DNA from: Tremella fuciformis
Taxonomy: Eukaryota > Basidiomycota > Tremellomycetes > Tremellales > Tremellaceae
Length of the DNA stretch: 64,000 nt
NCBI GenBank assembly: GCA_032768795.1
Contig: CP136490.1
Coordinates: 7,564,001 to 7,628,000 of the forward strand
Direction: 5' to 3'
Shown: piece after piece, positions 21,944 through 31,675 of the stretch
Layout of the letters: each line of letters starts with the position of its first letter
How positions within the stretch are numbered: the first letter of the stretch is position 1
Notes under the pieces: generated by a model
The model's database searches: none
What the model was told of the DNA's origin: nothing
The model's input: the letters and a program-made list of their open reading frames with translations, nothing else
Program-made: the position numbers and the translations under genes

Positions 21944-22560
21944 ACTTTCATGAATCTTGCTTGGCACCGAGCGGGACGACCTGTCTTGCTCCTGATCATG
22001 TCGCACGAGGGATTAGCCGAAGCGGGCTGGCCTTCAAAATACCCTTGCCATTCCGCGAACGCGACAAATATCAAAGTTGCCTGTTCAGGCTCTCAGGTGG
22101 TCTTCAAGCCTGCCTTTCACCGTTCCATCGTGACGCTGATGAGCCTCGCACCCTGCTGCTTTTCGGCCGCACGGAACTAAACGAAACAGTAAGCGAAAGC
22201 TGTAACCGTTGCTTCCGCCATTGTGTTGACCTACCCGCTAGCCCTGAGTGTGTACACAGCCATGGATCATGCATCTTCTGGTGATTCTGCCTTCAGTACG
22301 GCCTGAGCAGTGGCAGTGTCGTCGGGGTTTCAGAGACGTTTTCTGGCGGTTCGCACCATTCTCTCTGGTCAGACGACATCCGGTGTAGCGTGATACAGGA
22401 CAATTCGATCCGCCTTGGCGGTTTCGACTCCCTTGACGTGCCGCGGAGCTCATGGGAGCTTCCGCTATGCCCTGACGCTCACGCAAGGGAGACTGCAGTC
22501 ATCAACCAAATTCGTGAGAAGATTGTCGAGGTCGGTGGACACGAGTTGGTATGTGAGTGA
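21944..22560 (+). CDS. Orphan coding blocks, structure incomplete
   Basis: Two open blocks with coding character. One is 21944-22188, ending at GTAAGC, with FRERDKYQSCLFRLSG and DEPRTLLLFGRTELNET. The other is 22297-22560, beginning after TTCAG, with a DSLDVPRSSWELPLCPDA stretch and then AVINQIREKIVEVGGHEL. They join in phase 0 across a 108-nt intron. The start is not resolved and may lie at 21299. The protein does not show the paired-finger pattern of genes A-C. Function unknown. Confidence 0.35.
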
Positions 22561-22612
22561 CTGCCTTGCTAGTCGACGGATATGCCAGGATGAGTTACCA
22601 GGTGACAGATAA

Positions 22613-23577
22613 ATAATACATTCTTTGAAGAGAGTATCCACTCTTTCTCAGTCTATGTACAGGTAGTCGGCTACTAGGGTCATCTCCGTAATGACATAGT
22701 CCATTACAAGATTGGCTCTCCGACATCATTCCTTACACCTACTTCCCCGCTCAGTGGTCTGCAGACTTTGACTTCCTCTCCCACTGGCTGGTACGTGGAA
22801 CCAATGGGGGAAAGCTCGCGCGCACACTGTAGTCAGCTTGATCTTCTGGTTTTCCTTGGAGCTGTGTCCGTAAATGAGATCACGGATAGTACGATAAGCC
22901 ATGAACGCGCAGTCGTGCACCCGCCAGTTGGATGATGATACAGATGCACTGAGCTAACGAAAGACCGAGCGCATGCTCTCGTCGTGAAACTCCAAGGCAA
23001 TCGCGATCAGTTACAAGGACCGATAGGTTGGCTTTCAATATTTTCAGACGAATTTGCCTGGGGCGCATGTATGTACATACGGATTTCCGCAGGAAGCTAC
23101 ACATTTGTCTGCTTCGAGCCGTCATGTGGGGCGGAGGCGCGAAGGCTGTCAGAAGCCACGACAAGAGCCCATCTTCCCCGGAGGCTCTTATTCCAAGAGC
23201 ACATGTTCCATGCGGAATATCTGTTGGAACCGCCAAAGACCCACGCTGAGCCTTGCACGGTGATCGGAGTCCACGCAGACCACTTGCATGAGGGAACTTC
23301 CCATGATCCATACGTATGCTTCCTTTGGAATGTCGGCGGTCTGCTGAGCCCGAACAAGCCCCGCCCGACCCCACGATGGCAATGTACTGGGAACGTGATG
23401 GCGGGACCGCTTCTCCGCTGGGAATCATGCCGAGGGCAGTGGTCATCGAGTCTCTTCGGGTGGCATATAAGATGGGGACGAGATTGCGAGCCTGGTGTTC
23501 TCAAATTACTTTCAACGAATACGCCAACGCGAATCAGTCTGGCCAAATCACTTCACTTGACGACAAGCTGTCACGCA
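22613..23577. other. Gene-poor stretch upstream of family member C
   Basis: Overlapping ORFs are open on both strands here (plus from 22984 in frame with gene C, minus 23446-22880). Neither has splice signals or recognisable motifs. TATAA at 23466-23470 lies ~110 nt before gene C's ATG and argues that the upstream open frame is leader rather than coding. Confidence 0.35.
23466..23470 (+). promoter_or_regulatory. TATA box of Cys-rich gene C
   Basis: The sequence CATATAAG lies 112 nt upstream of the ATG at 23578, the same spacing as the TATA elements of the neighbouring family genes. Confidence 0.4.
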
Positions 23578-24360
23578 ATGAGTTCTCTCACCCAAGAGTA
23601 TTTCCCTTGCTGTTGGTGCTCGGCCTCCATTGAGGCTGCCACTCACTCTCTGGCTGTCTACGATGAAGGTGGATTCACAGAGAACATGTATGGGTGCAAC
23701 GACGACGCCATAGAAAGTTATGCGGGACAGAAGTACCCAGGCTCTGAATTAGAATGGTATCAGAGTACAAACAGAAGACAATGCTGGGGTGGCAAGGCCA
23801 CCCCGGGCACTGGGCAGGCAGTCGACAAGCCCGGATACAGTCTCCCCATCAGCGGCAATACATATGGTGGCGAGTCAAGTCAGACACCCCAGACTCAGCC
23901 GAGAAGGTCCACTTGGGAGAAGTGGAAGTCGATGAGCAGGCAAGCTGGCGGCTCGTCAAGTCGAGCCAAGGATAAAGTCATCGGGACATGTCTCACTTGC
24001 AAAAGGGAAGTCAAAGAATCACAGCGAACCCTACAGCTGTTTCGAGTGGTCGAGGGAAAGCGCTCTCGGAAGGGCAAGTCTACTCAAAAGAAGCAGATAG
24101 CGTACTTTGACACAGAGGCGTGTCTGCAGTTTGCTCTCGACAACCCTAACGAGGGTTGGCTCAGTGAGGATGGTTCATATACTCCTTCGGTCCCTCACCA
24201 TCTGGTGCACCTTGGCGCCTTCCGCGACCACGAGACACCACATGACGGGGACACCTATCCCATGAACGTCGCTCACATGTTCCCTAGAGACGAGGACGAA
24301 GAGCTCCAGGCAGGATCGTTGCCCGGACACTTTTCACTGAGCGGCACCAATCAATATTAG
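23578..24360 (+). CDS. Cys-rich orphan protein, family member C
   Basis: One uninterrupted exon, 260 aa from MSSLTQEYFPCCWC. Finger 1: C-x2-C (CCWC), ~25 residues, then MYGCNDDAIESY. Finger 2: CLTC, a basic stretch (GKRSRKGKSTQKK), then AYFDTEACLQFALDNPNEGW. Finger 2 aligns with that of gene A over the YFDT-x2-C and NP-x-EG-aromatic motifs. The spacer is Ser/Gly/Gln-rich. The C-terminal ~70 residues are acidic and His-rich. Function unknown. The paired fingers and shared promoter layout indicate descent with gene A by local duplication. The frame is also open upstream to 22984, so a longer form cannot be excluded. Confidence 0.62.
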   Translation: MSSLTQEYFPCCWCSASIEAATHSLAVYDEGGFTENMYGCNDDAIESYAGQKYPGSELEWYQSTNRRQCWGGKATPGTGQAVDKPGYSLPISGNTYGGESSQTPQTQPRRSTWEKWKSMSRQAGGSSSRAKDKVIGTCLTCKREVKESQRTLQLFRVVEGKRSRKGKSTQKKQIAYFDTEACLQFALDNPNEGWLSEDGSYTPSVPHHLVHLGAFRDHETPHDGDTYPMNVAHMFPRDEDEELQAGSLPGHFSLSGTNQY

Positions 24361-25033
24361 TGACGGACGGAGAGTCGTCGGATGGACTACCAAAAGGACA
24401 GATGTCGTTTCTACACCTCGATATGCAATGACCAGGGCATGAAATTTTTCCTCAGAAGCGTTTGATCTGCCTTTCTGTCCGTCTACCATATGGTGTGGTA
24501 GATGCCTCAAAGACGCGAGCCCCGAAGATGACCTCGAGGCGGGGCGAACTATAGGGATAGTAACTGCGTAGGATGGGCGTGCTTCAGACTTACACAGGTG
24601 AATTGGGAATTATGCTGCGCACTTCTGTCGTCCAGAGACACTTGCAAAAACCCTTGCAGCGGATCAGCAAGGTGTTACTACGCAACAAGCGTGGTATGCA
24701 TTCGCCCTCCTGAGGTTGAGACCATTGGGGACAGTCGGGTGCAATACATCATGTAACAGTCGGGCCACGGCACCAGGGTGAAGAGCGCATGCCCTTAAGC
24801 GGCCTGCATCTGTCATGCGCAACGCGCGCCTACAGAAACCCACCGAATTGCCTCGCAGTCCTGTGTCACAACTCTGTTGTCTTGGGCCCTGCTCGTGCTG
24901 GCAACCTTTCGCACAAGAAGCGGAAAAAGGGTCAAAGGAGTAGCACCCTGCTATGCTTTGGAACGCCCTTTCAGGTCCATAGTCTTCTGTTCGTAGATCC
25001 GCTTACAGAAATGCGATCACCCTCAGAATCAGC
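24361..25033. other. Intergenic, no feature seen
   Basis: No ORF with coding character, no tRNA and no repeat was recognised here. Confidence 0.45.
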
Positions 25034-25741
25034 ATGTCATCGACGGGTGATCCTACTGATCACCAGTGCCAGGACAATGCGGATCCGCTAAAGATCTATC
25101 ATCCTGAGCTGTGCGAGACACACGAGACGGAAGATTTATCAGCTCTTCAGGATGTAAATCGCCACCTGGCGCGCCAAAATCGTTTGGCCCAAAGCGACCC
25201 CAGAAAGCACTATCTAGCTCTGATCGGTCGAGATTGGGATGAAGATGTAGAAACACAGGGAAAACCGCATGTCAACAGTCAATCTGCGTGGAGCATCTCG
25301 AACGCCGAGGAATCCCTAGTACCCAAGTCGGGACCTACCAGTCCTGTTACAAGATGGCGATCAATGCCTTGACACACGACTGGCCGGTCACTTTTGTTTA
25401 ACAAGTCCGCACCCTTCACCAACAGTAAGTCTGACGGGGTTCCCGCCACAGGACAACACAAGCCTTCCCTTGGATCTAAATAAACTTCAGATACAGCCTC
25501 GCTGCGAATTCGAAGAGGCTGCACAGTGTCCGAATCCGAGCGTGCGAGGACGCTCATTGTGTACAGAGCACATCCGGTACAATTCGGCGCTGTCGAGGCG
25601 AATACTGCCCAAATGCAGAGCCTGTCATCGACCACAAAGTTCCGGGCAGGTGACCGTCGTCTCGCTGGATTCGCAATTGTGCTTTGACTGTCAACAGGAA
25701 CATATCAAAGAAAAACGATGCTTGCGGTGCGGGTACACTGA
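25034..25741 (+). pseudogene. Zinc-finger orphan gene D, split by Ngaro insertion
   Basis: The first block (25034-25369) starts MSSTGDPTDHQCQDN. The second block, open from ~25390 or spliced at 25494, encodes C-x7-C-x10-C-x2-H (RCEFEEAAQC..SLCTEH), then CRAC..CFDC, then CLRC. The splice between blocks is unresolved. Host sequence ends at 25741. The continuation lies beyond the mobile element at 39355-39433, where the same frame supplies YHCGTC, the missing half of the last C-x2-C/C-x2-C finger, and then a stop. In the present allele translation stops at the TGA formed by the element's first bases (25743-25745). Likely disrupted; function unknown. Confidence 0.5.
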
Positions 25742-25852
25742 TTGATGGATCACGTGAGGAAGGAAGGGATCTTAGGGCACTGGACGAACGACGATGATGT
25801 CTCATCCTGTCATTCATCGCCGTCTCTCTCGTGCAGGTTGTGGATCAGCGCT
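25742..25852 (+). repeat. Ngaro split direct repeat A1
   Basis: 111 bp, matching 39109-39219 with no difference seen by eye. Confidence 0.85.
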
Positions 25853-26032
25853 GCAGGCTACATCACGTAGCAGGAGTACCAGGGGGAACATTTGTGAGCC
25901 TAGAAGGAGTGCGGCGTGCCAGAGACAAACAGCCGCCCTACGCGGAAGTCCCCCATCCGTCGTGGAGACCAGCTGAAGCACATCGCGCCCGAACCTCTCT
26001 ACGTCCCTCCCCTCCCGAGCCACCCCACGGTC

Positions 26033-26561
26033 ATGCCGCCCAAGCGTATCACCATCGAGGAGCGTAACGCTCGTGCAGCCGCGCAGCACCCGCAGAACAG
26101 CCCTTCGTCACGCGGGACGAGTTCTCCCGCGCCTTCACCGGCGTGGAGGCCATGCTACAGCAGCTCCTCGACCGCAGGGAGCCTCCTGCGGCCGAGAACC
26201 AGCCAGTCCCAGAGGCAGACGACATTGACGACTTCATGGACTTTGGCAACCTTGGGGCAGGCGCGCTCGGGCCCGCCGCACCGCCTCCTTTCCGCAGCCA
26301 GCATGGTGAGTGCCCGAGCATCGAAGAACGCTTCGCGTTCTTGGACGAGAAGGTCCTCACCGCTGCCATGGCCGGCCGCCTGTCGCCAGAGAAGCTACCG
26401 CTCCTCATTCCTCCGACCGCTGAGATATACCGGGAGAACGCGAACGACCCGTCAGACCGCCTGGTCCTCTCGCTCGACCCCGAGACCCGTCAGTTCTTCG
26501 CCGCCCCTCCCCGCAACTCCACAGGCCAGATAGCGGAACGCTTCAAAGCCGCCATCCCGAA
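26033..26561 (+). pseudogene. Ngaro gag, 5' part (interrupted)
   Basis: A start MPPKRITIEERNARAA (26033) lies in a different frame from the following coding stretch (EQPFVTRDEFSRAFTGVEAM onward, open to 26561). A frameshift near 26085-26100 therefore breaks the ORF unless an intron is used. The second frame then continues exactly, in phase, into 35360 after removal of the gypsy element and one copy of its 5-bp duplication. Acidic segment EADDIDDFMDFGN; no zinc knuckle in this half. Confidence 0.6.
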
Positions 26562-26996
26562 TGTCACGACGGCCACGCCCTCGACGACCTACGCACGTGA
26601 CCGACACCTCTCACGTGGCCGACACGTGACCTACCTCGGGCTGGAGAACCTCGACGAGGGAGTAGACGTTGGATGAACGCGCGACGACGGGAGGCAGGCG
26701 CAGAGTCATATAGGATGCCCCGGGCGCCCGTCGTAGTTCTTCAGCACTCTCTGGCTGAGTCTCATGGATCACCATTGACGATCTCACTCTCTCCGTGGCA
26801 CGCAGCGTGGCTGAGTCGCACTCACGCTGTATCCTCGACGACCTTGTTACCTCGACGACCTTGTAACCTCGACGAGGATCCAACCTCGACGAGGATCCTA
26901 CCTCGACATCCTCGTTTCTACCCCTTTATCCTTTATTCTTGACTCTGATATTGTGCGAGAGGGCCTCTGCCAACGGGAGAGCGCAGCATCGTGACA
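26562..26996 (+). repeat. Chromovirus 5' LTR
   Basis: 435 bp, TG...CA ends. CTCTGATA at 26943-26950 is complementary to TATCAGAG just after the LTR (26998-27005), consistent with Tf1/sushi-style self-priming. Confidence 0.95.
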
Positions 26997-27047
26997 GTAT
27001 CAGAGAGTGCTATTACCTCTTCGCACAACCACGCACACCCGGGGCAT

Positions 27048-28127
27048 ATGCCCATCGAGACTCGACGTTCGACATCACTCAACCCGAACCACGAGCACCA
27101 AGCTTTACCACAGTCCCTTCGTCTTCCTCCTGCTAGCCGGTCTAGCACACCCAACAACATGGCGGATCAGGCTTCCCTCGCTCAGATCCTGCAACAGCTC
27201 GTTGCCATCGAGGCTCGACGAGCCAACTCCCCCGCTCCCTCGACCAACGCATCATCGAGCGAGCCAAAGGCCAACCCGCCCGACACTTTCGATGGCTCAA
27301 AGCCGGAGAAACTCGAAGGATTCCTCATGCAATGTAACATCGTCTTTCGGCTACAGCCTTCGAAGTTCACAGAGGAGTCCAAGGTCATTTACGCCATCTC
27401 CTTTCTCAGAGGATTCGTTCAGGACGCTATCCAACCTCTCGCGTCGGGAGACGAGCTCGACGAGAAGATCAGTAGCTTCCAGAGGCTGTCGAAATACTTG
27501 AGGGACAACTTCGGAGACCCCGACATCAAGGGGACCGCTCAGAGGCGATACTTCGACTTGAAGCAGACCGGATCAGCGGCAGAGTACTTCGCGAAGCTTA
27601 GGGAGTACCTGGCGGTCTTGGGATGGGAAGCCAACGAGCAAGCTAGAGCTAGGGCGCTCGAGGGCCTCTCAGACAATCTTCGAGACGAGGTTGCTCGGAC
27701 CACAGTGGAGCTGGAGACCTTCGGAGAGCTTCAGTCCTATGTCATCAAGTTGGACAACAGGCTCAGAGCAAGGGAGGCTGAGAAGAAGGCAGAGGTCAAG
27801 CGGTACGAAGAAGCTCGACGACGACCAGCCCCGACTACCCAGCAGCAAGCTGCTCTCCCTGCCTCGTCGACCTACCGACCTCTCCCGCCGATCCCGTCGA
27901 CGCGTCCATCGCCAGCCCCTAGTGGCCCGCCTGGTTTCAGGTCAACGCCTCCTGGAGGTCTCGACCCTGCCGAACGTCAGAGGAGGAACGAGCAGCGCCT
28001 CTGTTTCCGATGCGGCGGAGTCGGTCATTTCGCCAACGCCTGTGTTCCCGGGCAACGACCTCCCGTTCCTCGAGGCAGCCCTGCACCCGGCCGACCTATC
28101 GTCAAGCAGGAGGACCCAAAAGCTTGA
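27048..28127 (+). CDS. Chromovirus Gag with zinc knuckle
   Basis: From ATG 27048 (a second ATG at 27159 begins MADQASLAQILQQ) to TGA 28125-28127. A retrotransposon-gag capsid core spans about NPPDTFDGSKPEKLEGFL to the LREYLAVLGWEAN region. It is followed by a basic Pro-rich linker and a CCHC knuckle CFRCGGVGHFANAC. The pol frame starts inside the gag end (open from ~28010) in the -1 frame, so Pol expression would need frameshifting or a fused precursor by another route. Confidence 0.88.
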   Translation: MPIETRRSTSLNPNHEHQALPQSLRLPPASRSSTPNNMADQASLAQILQQLVAIEARRANSPAPSTNASSSEPKANPPDTFDGSKPEKLEGFLMQCNIVFRLQPSKFTEESKVIYAISFLRGFVQDAIQPLASGDELDEKISSFQRLSKYLRDNFGDPDIKGTAQRRYFDLKQTGSAAEYFAKLREYLAVLGWEANEQARARALEGLSDNLRDEVARTTVELETFGELQSYVIKLDNRLRAREAEKKAEVKRYEEARRRPAPTTQQQAALPASSTYRPLPPIPSTRPSPAPSGPPGFRSTPPGGLDPAERQRRNEQRLCFRCGGVGHFANACVPGQRPPVPRGSPAPGRPIVKQEDPKA

Positions 28128-28870
28128 GGGACGCTGAGAACATACAAGAGGTCCAGCGGCCCCATCAAGACATCCTCTCGGCCACCTCCCCTCCCCATTC
28201 ACCTCCCAACCCCCCTGTATCACAATCACCTTTAATCCCGAACCTCGACGAAGAAGCGAAAGATGAGAAGGCACTGGTTGCCACGGACGGAATAGCTAGT
28301 GATGAGGAGGCATGCATTCGTGGTGAGGTTTGCTGTTTAGGCAGAGAGCAGGCTGTCGTGTCAGGAAGCGTCAATCAAGTCGACGGGGTGAAGGTGCTGC
28401 TCGACACCGGGGCCACTGGTAACTTCGTCGACTCTGTGTTCGTTGAACGGCATCACATCCCCTGTTACCCACTCCCTCGACCCCGGCAACTCCTCCTCTT
28501 TGACGGCAAACCAAGCTCAGCAGGACAAGTAGAAAAGGGAGTGACGGGAACAGTAAAAGTCCTAGGCGGTGAAGGAAAGGAAGAGTTAGGTGTGACAACA
28601 TTGGCAGGAGCGGACGTGGTGTTGGGATATGACTGGATGAAGGAGAACGGTGTGATATTGGATGCTGGAAGGAAGAAGGCGACAAGGAAGAGGACAGGCG
28701 GGAAAGAGACGAACCAGGAGAACGGACCACAGAACCTCGACGAGGTCTCTCGACTATCAGGAACATTGGAGACCAAGGCGGAAAGGCGACAAGGTAGACG
28801 AAGGAGCAGGCGATCGAAGGCGAACAGCATTGAGCTCCCATTCAACCGATGGGAGCAGAACCAGGGAAAT
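28010..28870 (+). pseudogene. Chromovirus pol segment 1: aspartic protease
   Basis: Retropepsin motif LLDTGATGNFVD and the flap-side ADVVLGYDWMKENG. After a basic linker the frame reaches 28870, where a TRIM element is inserted. The next pol codons lie at the right end of the inverted segment (31297, minus strand). Removing the TRIM and one copy of its duplication keeps frame. Confidence 0.85.
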
Positions 28871-29249
28871 TGTCATGATGGGCATGACACGTCCAAGGTA
28901 CCCTTGATAAACCGAGTTCAGGTTAGGGATTAACCAGAACTTGGGGCGCAAATATCCTTTTGGGATATTATTCCTCACCTTGAAAGACCTTGACCTTGAC
29001 CCTTGTTACAGTAAAGGATATTTCAGACCCGAGTTCGAATCCCGGCCTGGGCTGGGAGGGGAGGATATGCTGAGGCCCGAGGGCGGGCCTCGGTGGGGAA
29101 GGTGGATAGTGTCATGATGGGCATGACACGTCCAAGGTACCCTTGATAAACCGAGTTCAGGTTAGGGATTAACCAGAACTTGGGGCGCAAATATCCTTTT
29201 GGGATATTATTCCTCACCTTGAAAGACCTTGACCTTGACCCTTGTTACA
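28871..29249 (+). mobile_element. TRIM (miniature LTR retrotransposon), copy 1
   Basis: LTRs 28871-29010 and 29110-29249, 140 bp each, TGTCAT...TTACA, identical by eye. Only 99 bp lies between them and none of it codes. AAAGGATATTT at 29013-29023, 2 nt after the left LTR, is perfectly complementary to AAATATCCTTT inside the LTR (28950-28960), giving a self-primer of 11 nt. A purine-rich tract (GGGGAAGGTGGATAG) precedes the right LTR. Left flank GAAAT; right flank ACACC, which do not match each other because of the inversion. Confidence 0.88.
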
Positions 29250-31297
29250 ACACCCTCTCACATACTTCTCCACATCCCGTCTTAGTCCCAACCAACAGTA
29301 CTCCCTCCTAACCAGCTCCAGCATCTTCGCAACTCCAGGATGTCCAGCCAATTGCCCCTCGTGGTGATCCCGCATGACCTTTACTCTTGCCTGTTTGATG
29401 TCCGGGATGTAGAGTCGCCCGTTGATCCTGAGCAGGCCATCCTCGTCGAACTTGAACTTGCTTGCCTCGTCGAGGCCCAGTCTTTTTGCCAATGACCATG
29501 CCCTTGGGTTCTCCTCCTTCGTAATCCTCTTCTCCCCTCTTAACTCCCCAAGCTCCTCCAATGTATCCTTCAAGTCCTCATCTCCGCCCTGCCCTTCCTT
29601 TAATTCTCCTCGAGACAATCCCCTCAATTCTCCTTCCTCGTCTTCTTCTCCTTCTTCGTCTTCTCCTCCTTCTTCGTCTTCCACCAGCGCTCGCAACATG
29701 TAGCCCAGACTGGACGTGGCCGTACTCTCCTTGTCGAAGCTTGGCAGGGCTTGGACTAGCTCTGGTTCTGCGTCCTTGCCCTGTGGAATATAGTCGGCTC
29801 TCCTCGATAATGCATCCGGGTAGGCTGCCTTGGTTCCTGGTCGGTAGACGATCTTGTATGAGAAGCCAGCTAGGGTATCCACCCATCTCGCAACTCGAGG
29901 GCTGAGTTTCTGTGGCTCCATCCAGTATGTGAGGTTGAGATGGTCGGTCAAGATCGTCGAGGTAACCTGCAGAAGGAGATGCCGACGCCGCTTGAAGGCC
30001 ATGACGATCGCGAGGAACTCTTTCTCCGTGGTGGTGTAGTTGAGCTCCGCTCCTGAGAAGGCACCCGACTCGACTGCAACAGGGTGTTCTTGTCCTGTCG
30101 AGGAGTTCACCTGCGAGATGATGAACCCCCATCCGTAGACCGAGGCGTCTGTCTGGATGATAGTCTCGAACGTCGGGTTGAAGTGAGCGATCACTGGTGC
30201 TTCGCTCATTCGCCTCTTGATCTCCTCGAACGCCCACTGCTGTCCATCTCCCCAATGGAAGTCGATATCCTTCCTTGTGAGGTGCGAGAGAGGCCCAGCG
30301 AGCTTGGAGAATTGCGGTACGAAGCGTCGGTAATAGCTCGCAAGACCGAGGAACCGTCGAGTTTCGTGTAGGTTTCGAGGGGTAGGGAAATTGCGAACAC
30401 CCTCGACATACCCACTGTCAGCCTCGACGCCCTCGTGCGAGATGATGAAGCCCAAGAACTTCACCTTAGTCTGCTCGAACTCCGACTTAGACGCCTTCAC
30501 AAACAGTCCAGCCTTCCGCAACGCCTCCAGCACCGCCTTAGTCAATCTCCTAAGTTCCTCGAGGTTCTCCGCATGGATGAGAATGTCGTCGATGTAGATG
30601 ATGACCCCTTTTCCCAGGAATTCGTGCAGGACTTCGTTCAAGAAGTGTTGGAACACGCTCGGCGCGTTCCGAAGTCCGTCTCGCACCACCAGTGACTCGA
30701 ACATTCCTCGAGGGGTACGGAATGCTGTGAACTTCTCATGTCCAGGAGCCATCCGGAGCAGCTGGTATGCTCCCGGCAAGTCGAGCTTCGTGTAGTATCT
30801 CGACTTGGCTAGGTCGTCGGTCACTTGGGATATCAGGGGTAGCGGATACGCGTCTGGCACCGTCATCTCGTTGAGCTTGCGATAGTCGACAACCATTCTC
30901 AGTTCTCCTTGGGCCTTCTTTGGTACGAAGAAGCTTGGTGACCCATAGGGCGAGTTCGAGGGTCGAATCCTTCCAGCCTTTCTCTCTCGATCCAGCAACT
31001 TGTCGAGCGCATCCATCTGATCTGGGTTCAGGCTATACAGCGGGGCCACTCGTAGGTCGGCTCCAGGTTTAAGCGTGATGCGTAGGTCGTATTCTCTACT
31101 TGGAGCAAGCGTCTCTACCCCTCGTCGAGGATGGAAGACCTCGAGGTATTCGTGATATCGCTCCGGGACAAGATGTTGCACGGCTGCTTCCTCTTCTGGG
31201 CTGAGTTCGTACTCGTCATAGTCGGGTAGGACGTCGATATATGCCTCCTTCTCGCTCAACTCCTCGGTCACTGTGCCGCATAGCTCGACTGTATTTC
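29250..31297 (-). pseudogene. Chromovirus pol segment 2: RT, RNase H, integrase N-terminus (inverted)
   Basis: Open on the minus strand. RT motifs: NSPYGSPSFFVPKK, LRMVVDYRKLN, then YIDDILIH (catalytic). RNase H: QTDASVYGWG. Integrase HHCC module start: HHEGQLAGHPGVAKM. It is opposite in direction to gag, protease and the rest of integrase. Flanked on both sides by TRIM copies in inverted orientation. No internal stop is seen, so the inversion is recent. Not expressible as a Gag-Pol product in this arrangement. Confidence 0.92.
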
Positions 31298-31675
31298 TGT
31301 AACAAGGGTCAAGGTCAAGGTCTTTCAAGGTGAGGAATAATATCCCAAAAGGATATTTGCGCCCCAAGTTCTGGTTAATCCCTAACCTGAACTCGGTTTA
31401 TCAAGGGTACCTTGGACGTGTCATGCCCATCATGACACTATCCACCTTCCCCACCGAGGCCCGCCCCGGGCCTCAGCATATCCTCCCCTCCCAGCCCAGG
31501 CCGGGATTCGAACTCGGGTCTGAAATATCCTTTACTGTAACAAGGGTCAAGGTCAAGGTCTTTCAAGGTGAGGAATAATATCCCAAAAGGATATTTGCGC
31601 CCCAAGTTCTGGTTAATCCCTAACCTGAACTCGGTTTATCAAGGGTACCTTGGACGTGTCATGCCCATCATGACA
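31298..31675 (-). mobile_element. TRIM, copy 2 (inverted)
   Basis: LTRs 31298-31437 and 31536-31675 with a 98-bp interior. It differs from copy 1 by one missing base in the interior. Left flank ATTTC is the reverse complement of GAAAT left of copy 1. Right flank GGTGT is the reverse complement of ACACC right of copy 1. Thus each TRIM's original 5-bp duplication is now shared between the two copies. Confidence 0.9.

Noticed and set aside
21299..22560. Single gene spanning both low-confidence blocks
   Set aside because: Attractive, but no splice path from 21520 to 21944 could be fixed, so the blocks are listed separately.
22880..23446. 188-codon minus-strand ORF
   Set aside because: No motif, no introns or promoter signals, and it overlaps an open plus-strand frame; composition looks random.
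29578..30255. Long minus-strand ORF with Arg repeats
   Set aside because: A frame shadow of the inverted pol segment; the Arg run comes from reading the acidic EDEEGEE stretch out of frame.
28871..31675. Four near-identical short ORFs beginning MRNNIPKGYLRPKFW
   Set aside because: They are chance readings through the four TRIM LTR copies; no start context or domain, and they track the repeat exactly.
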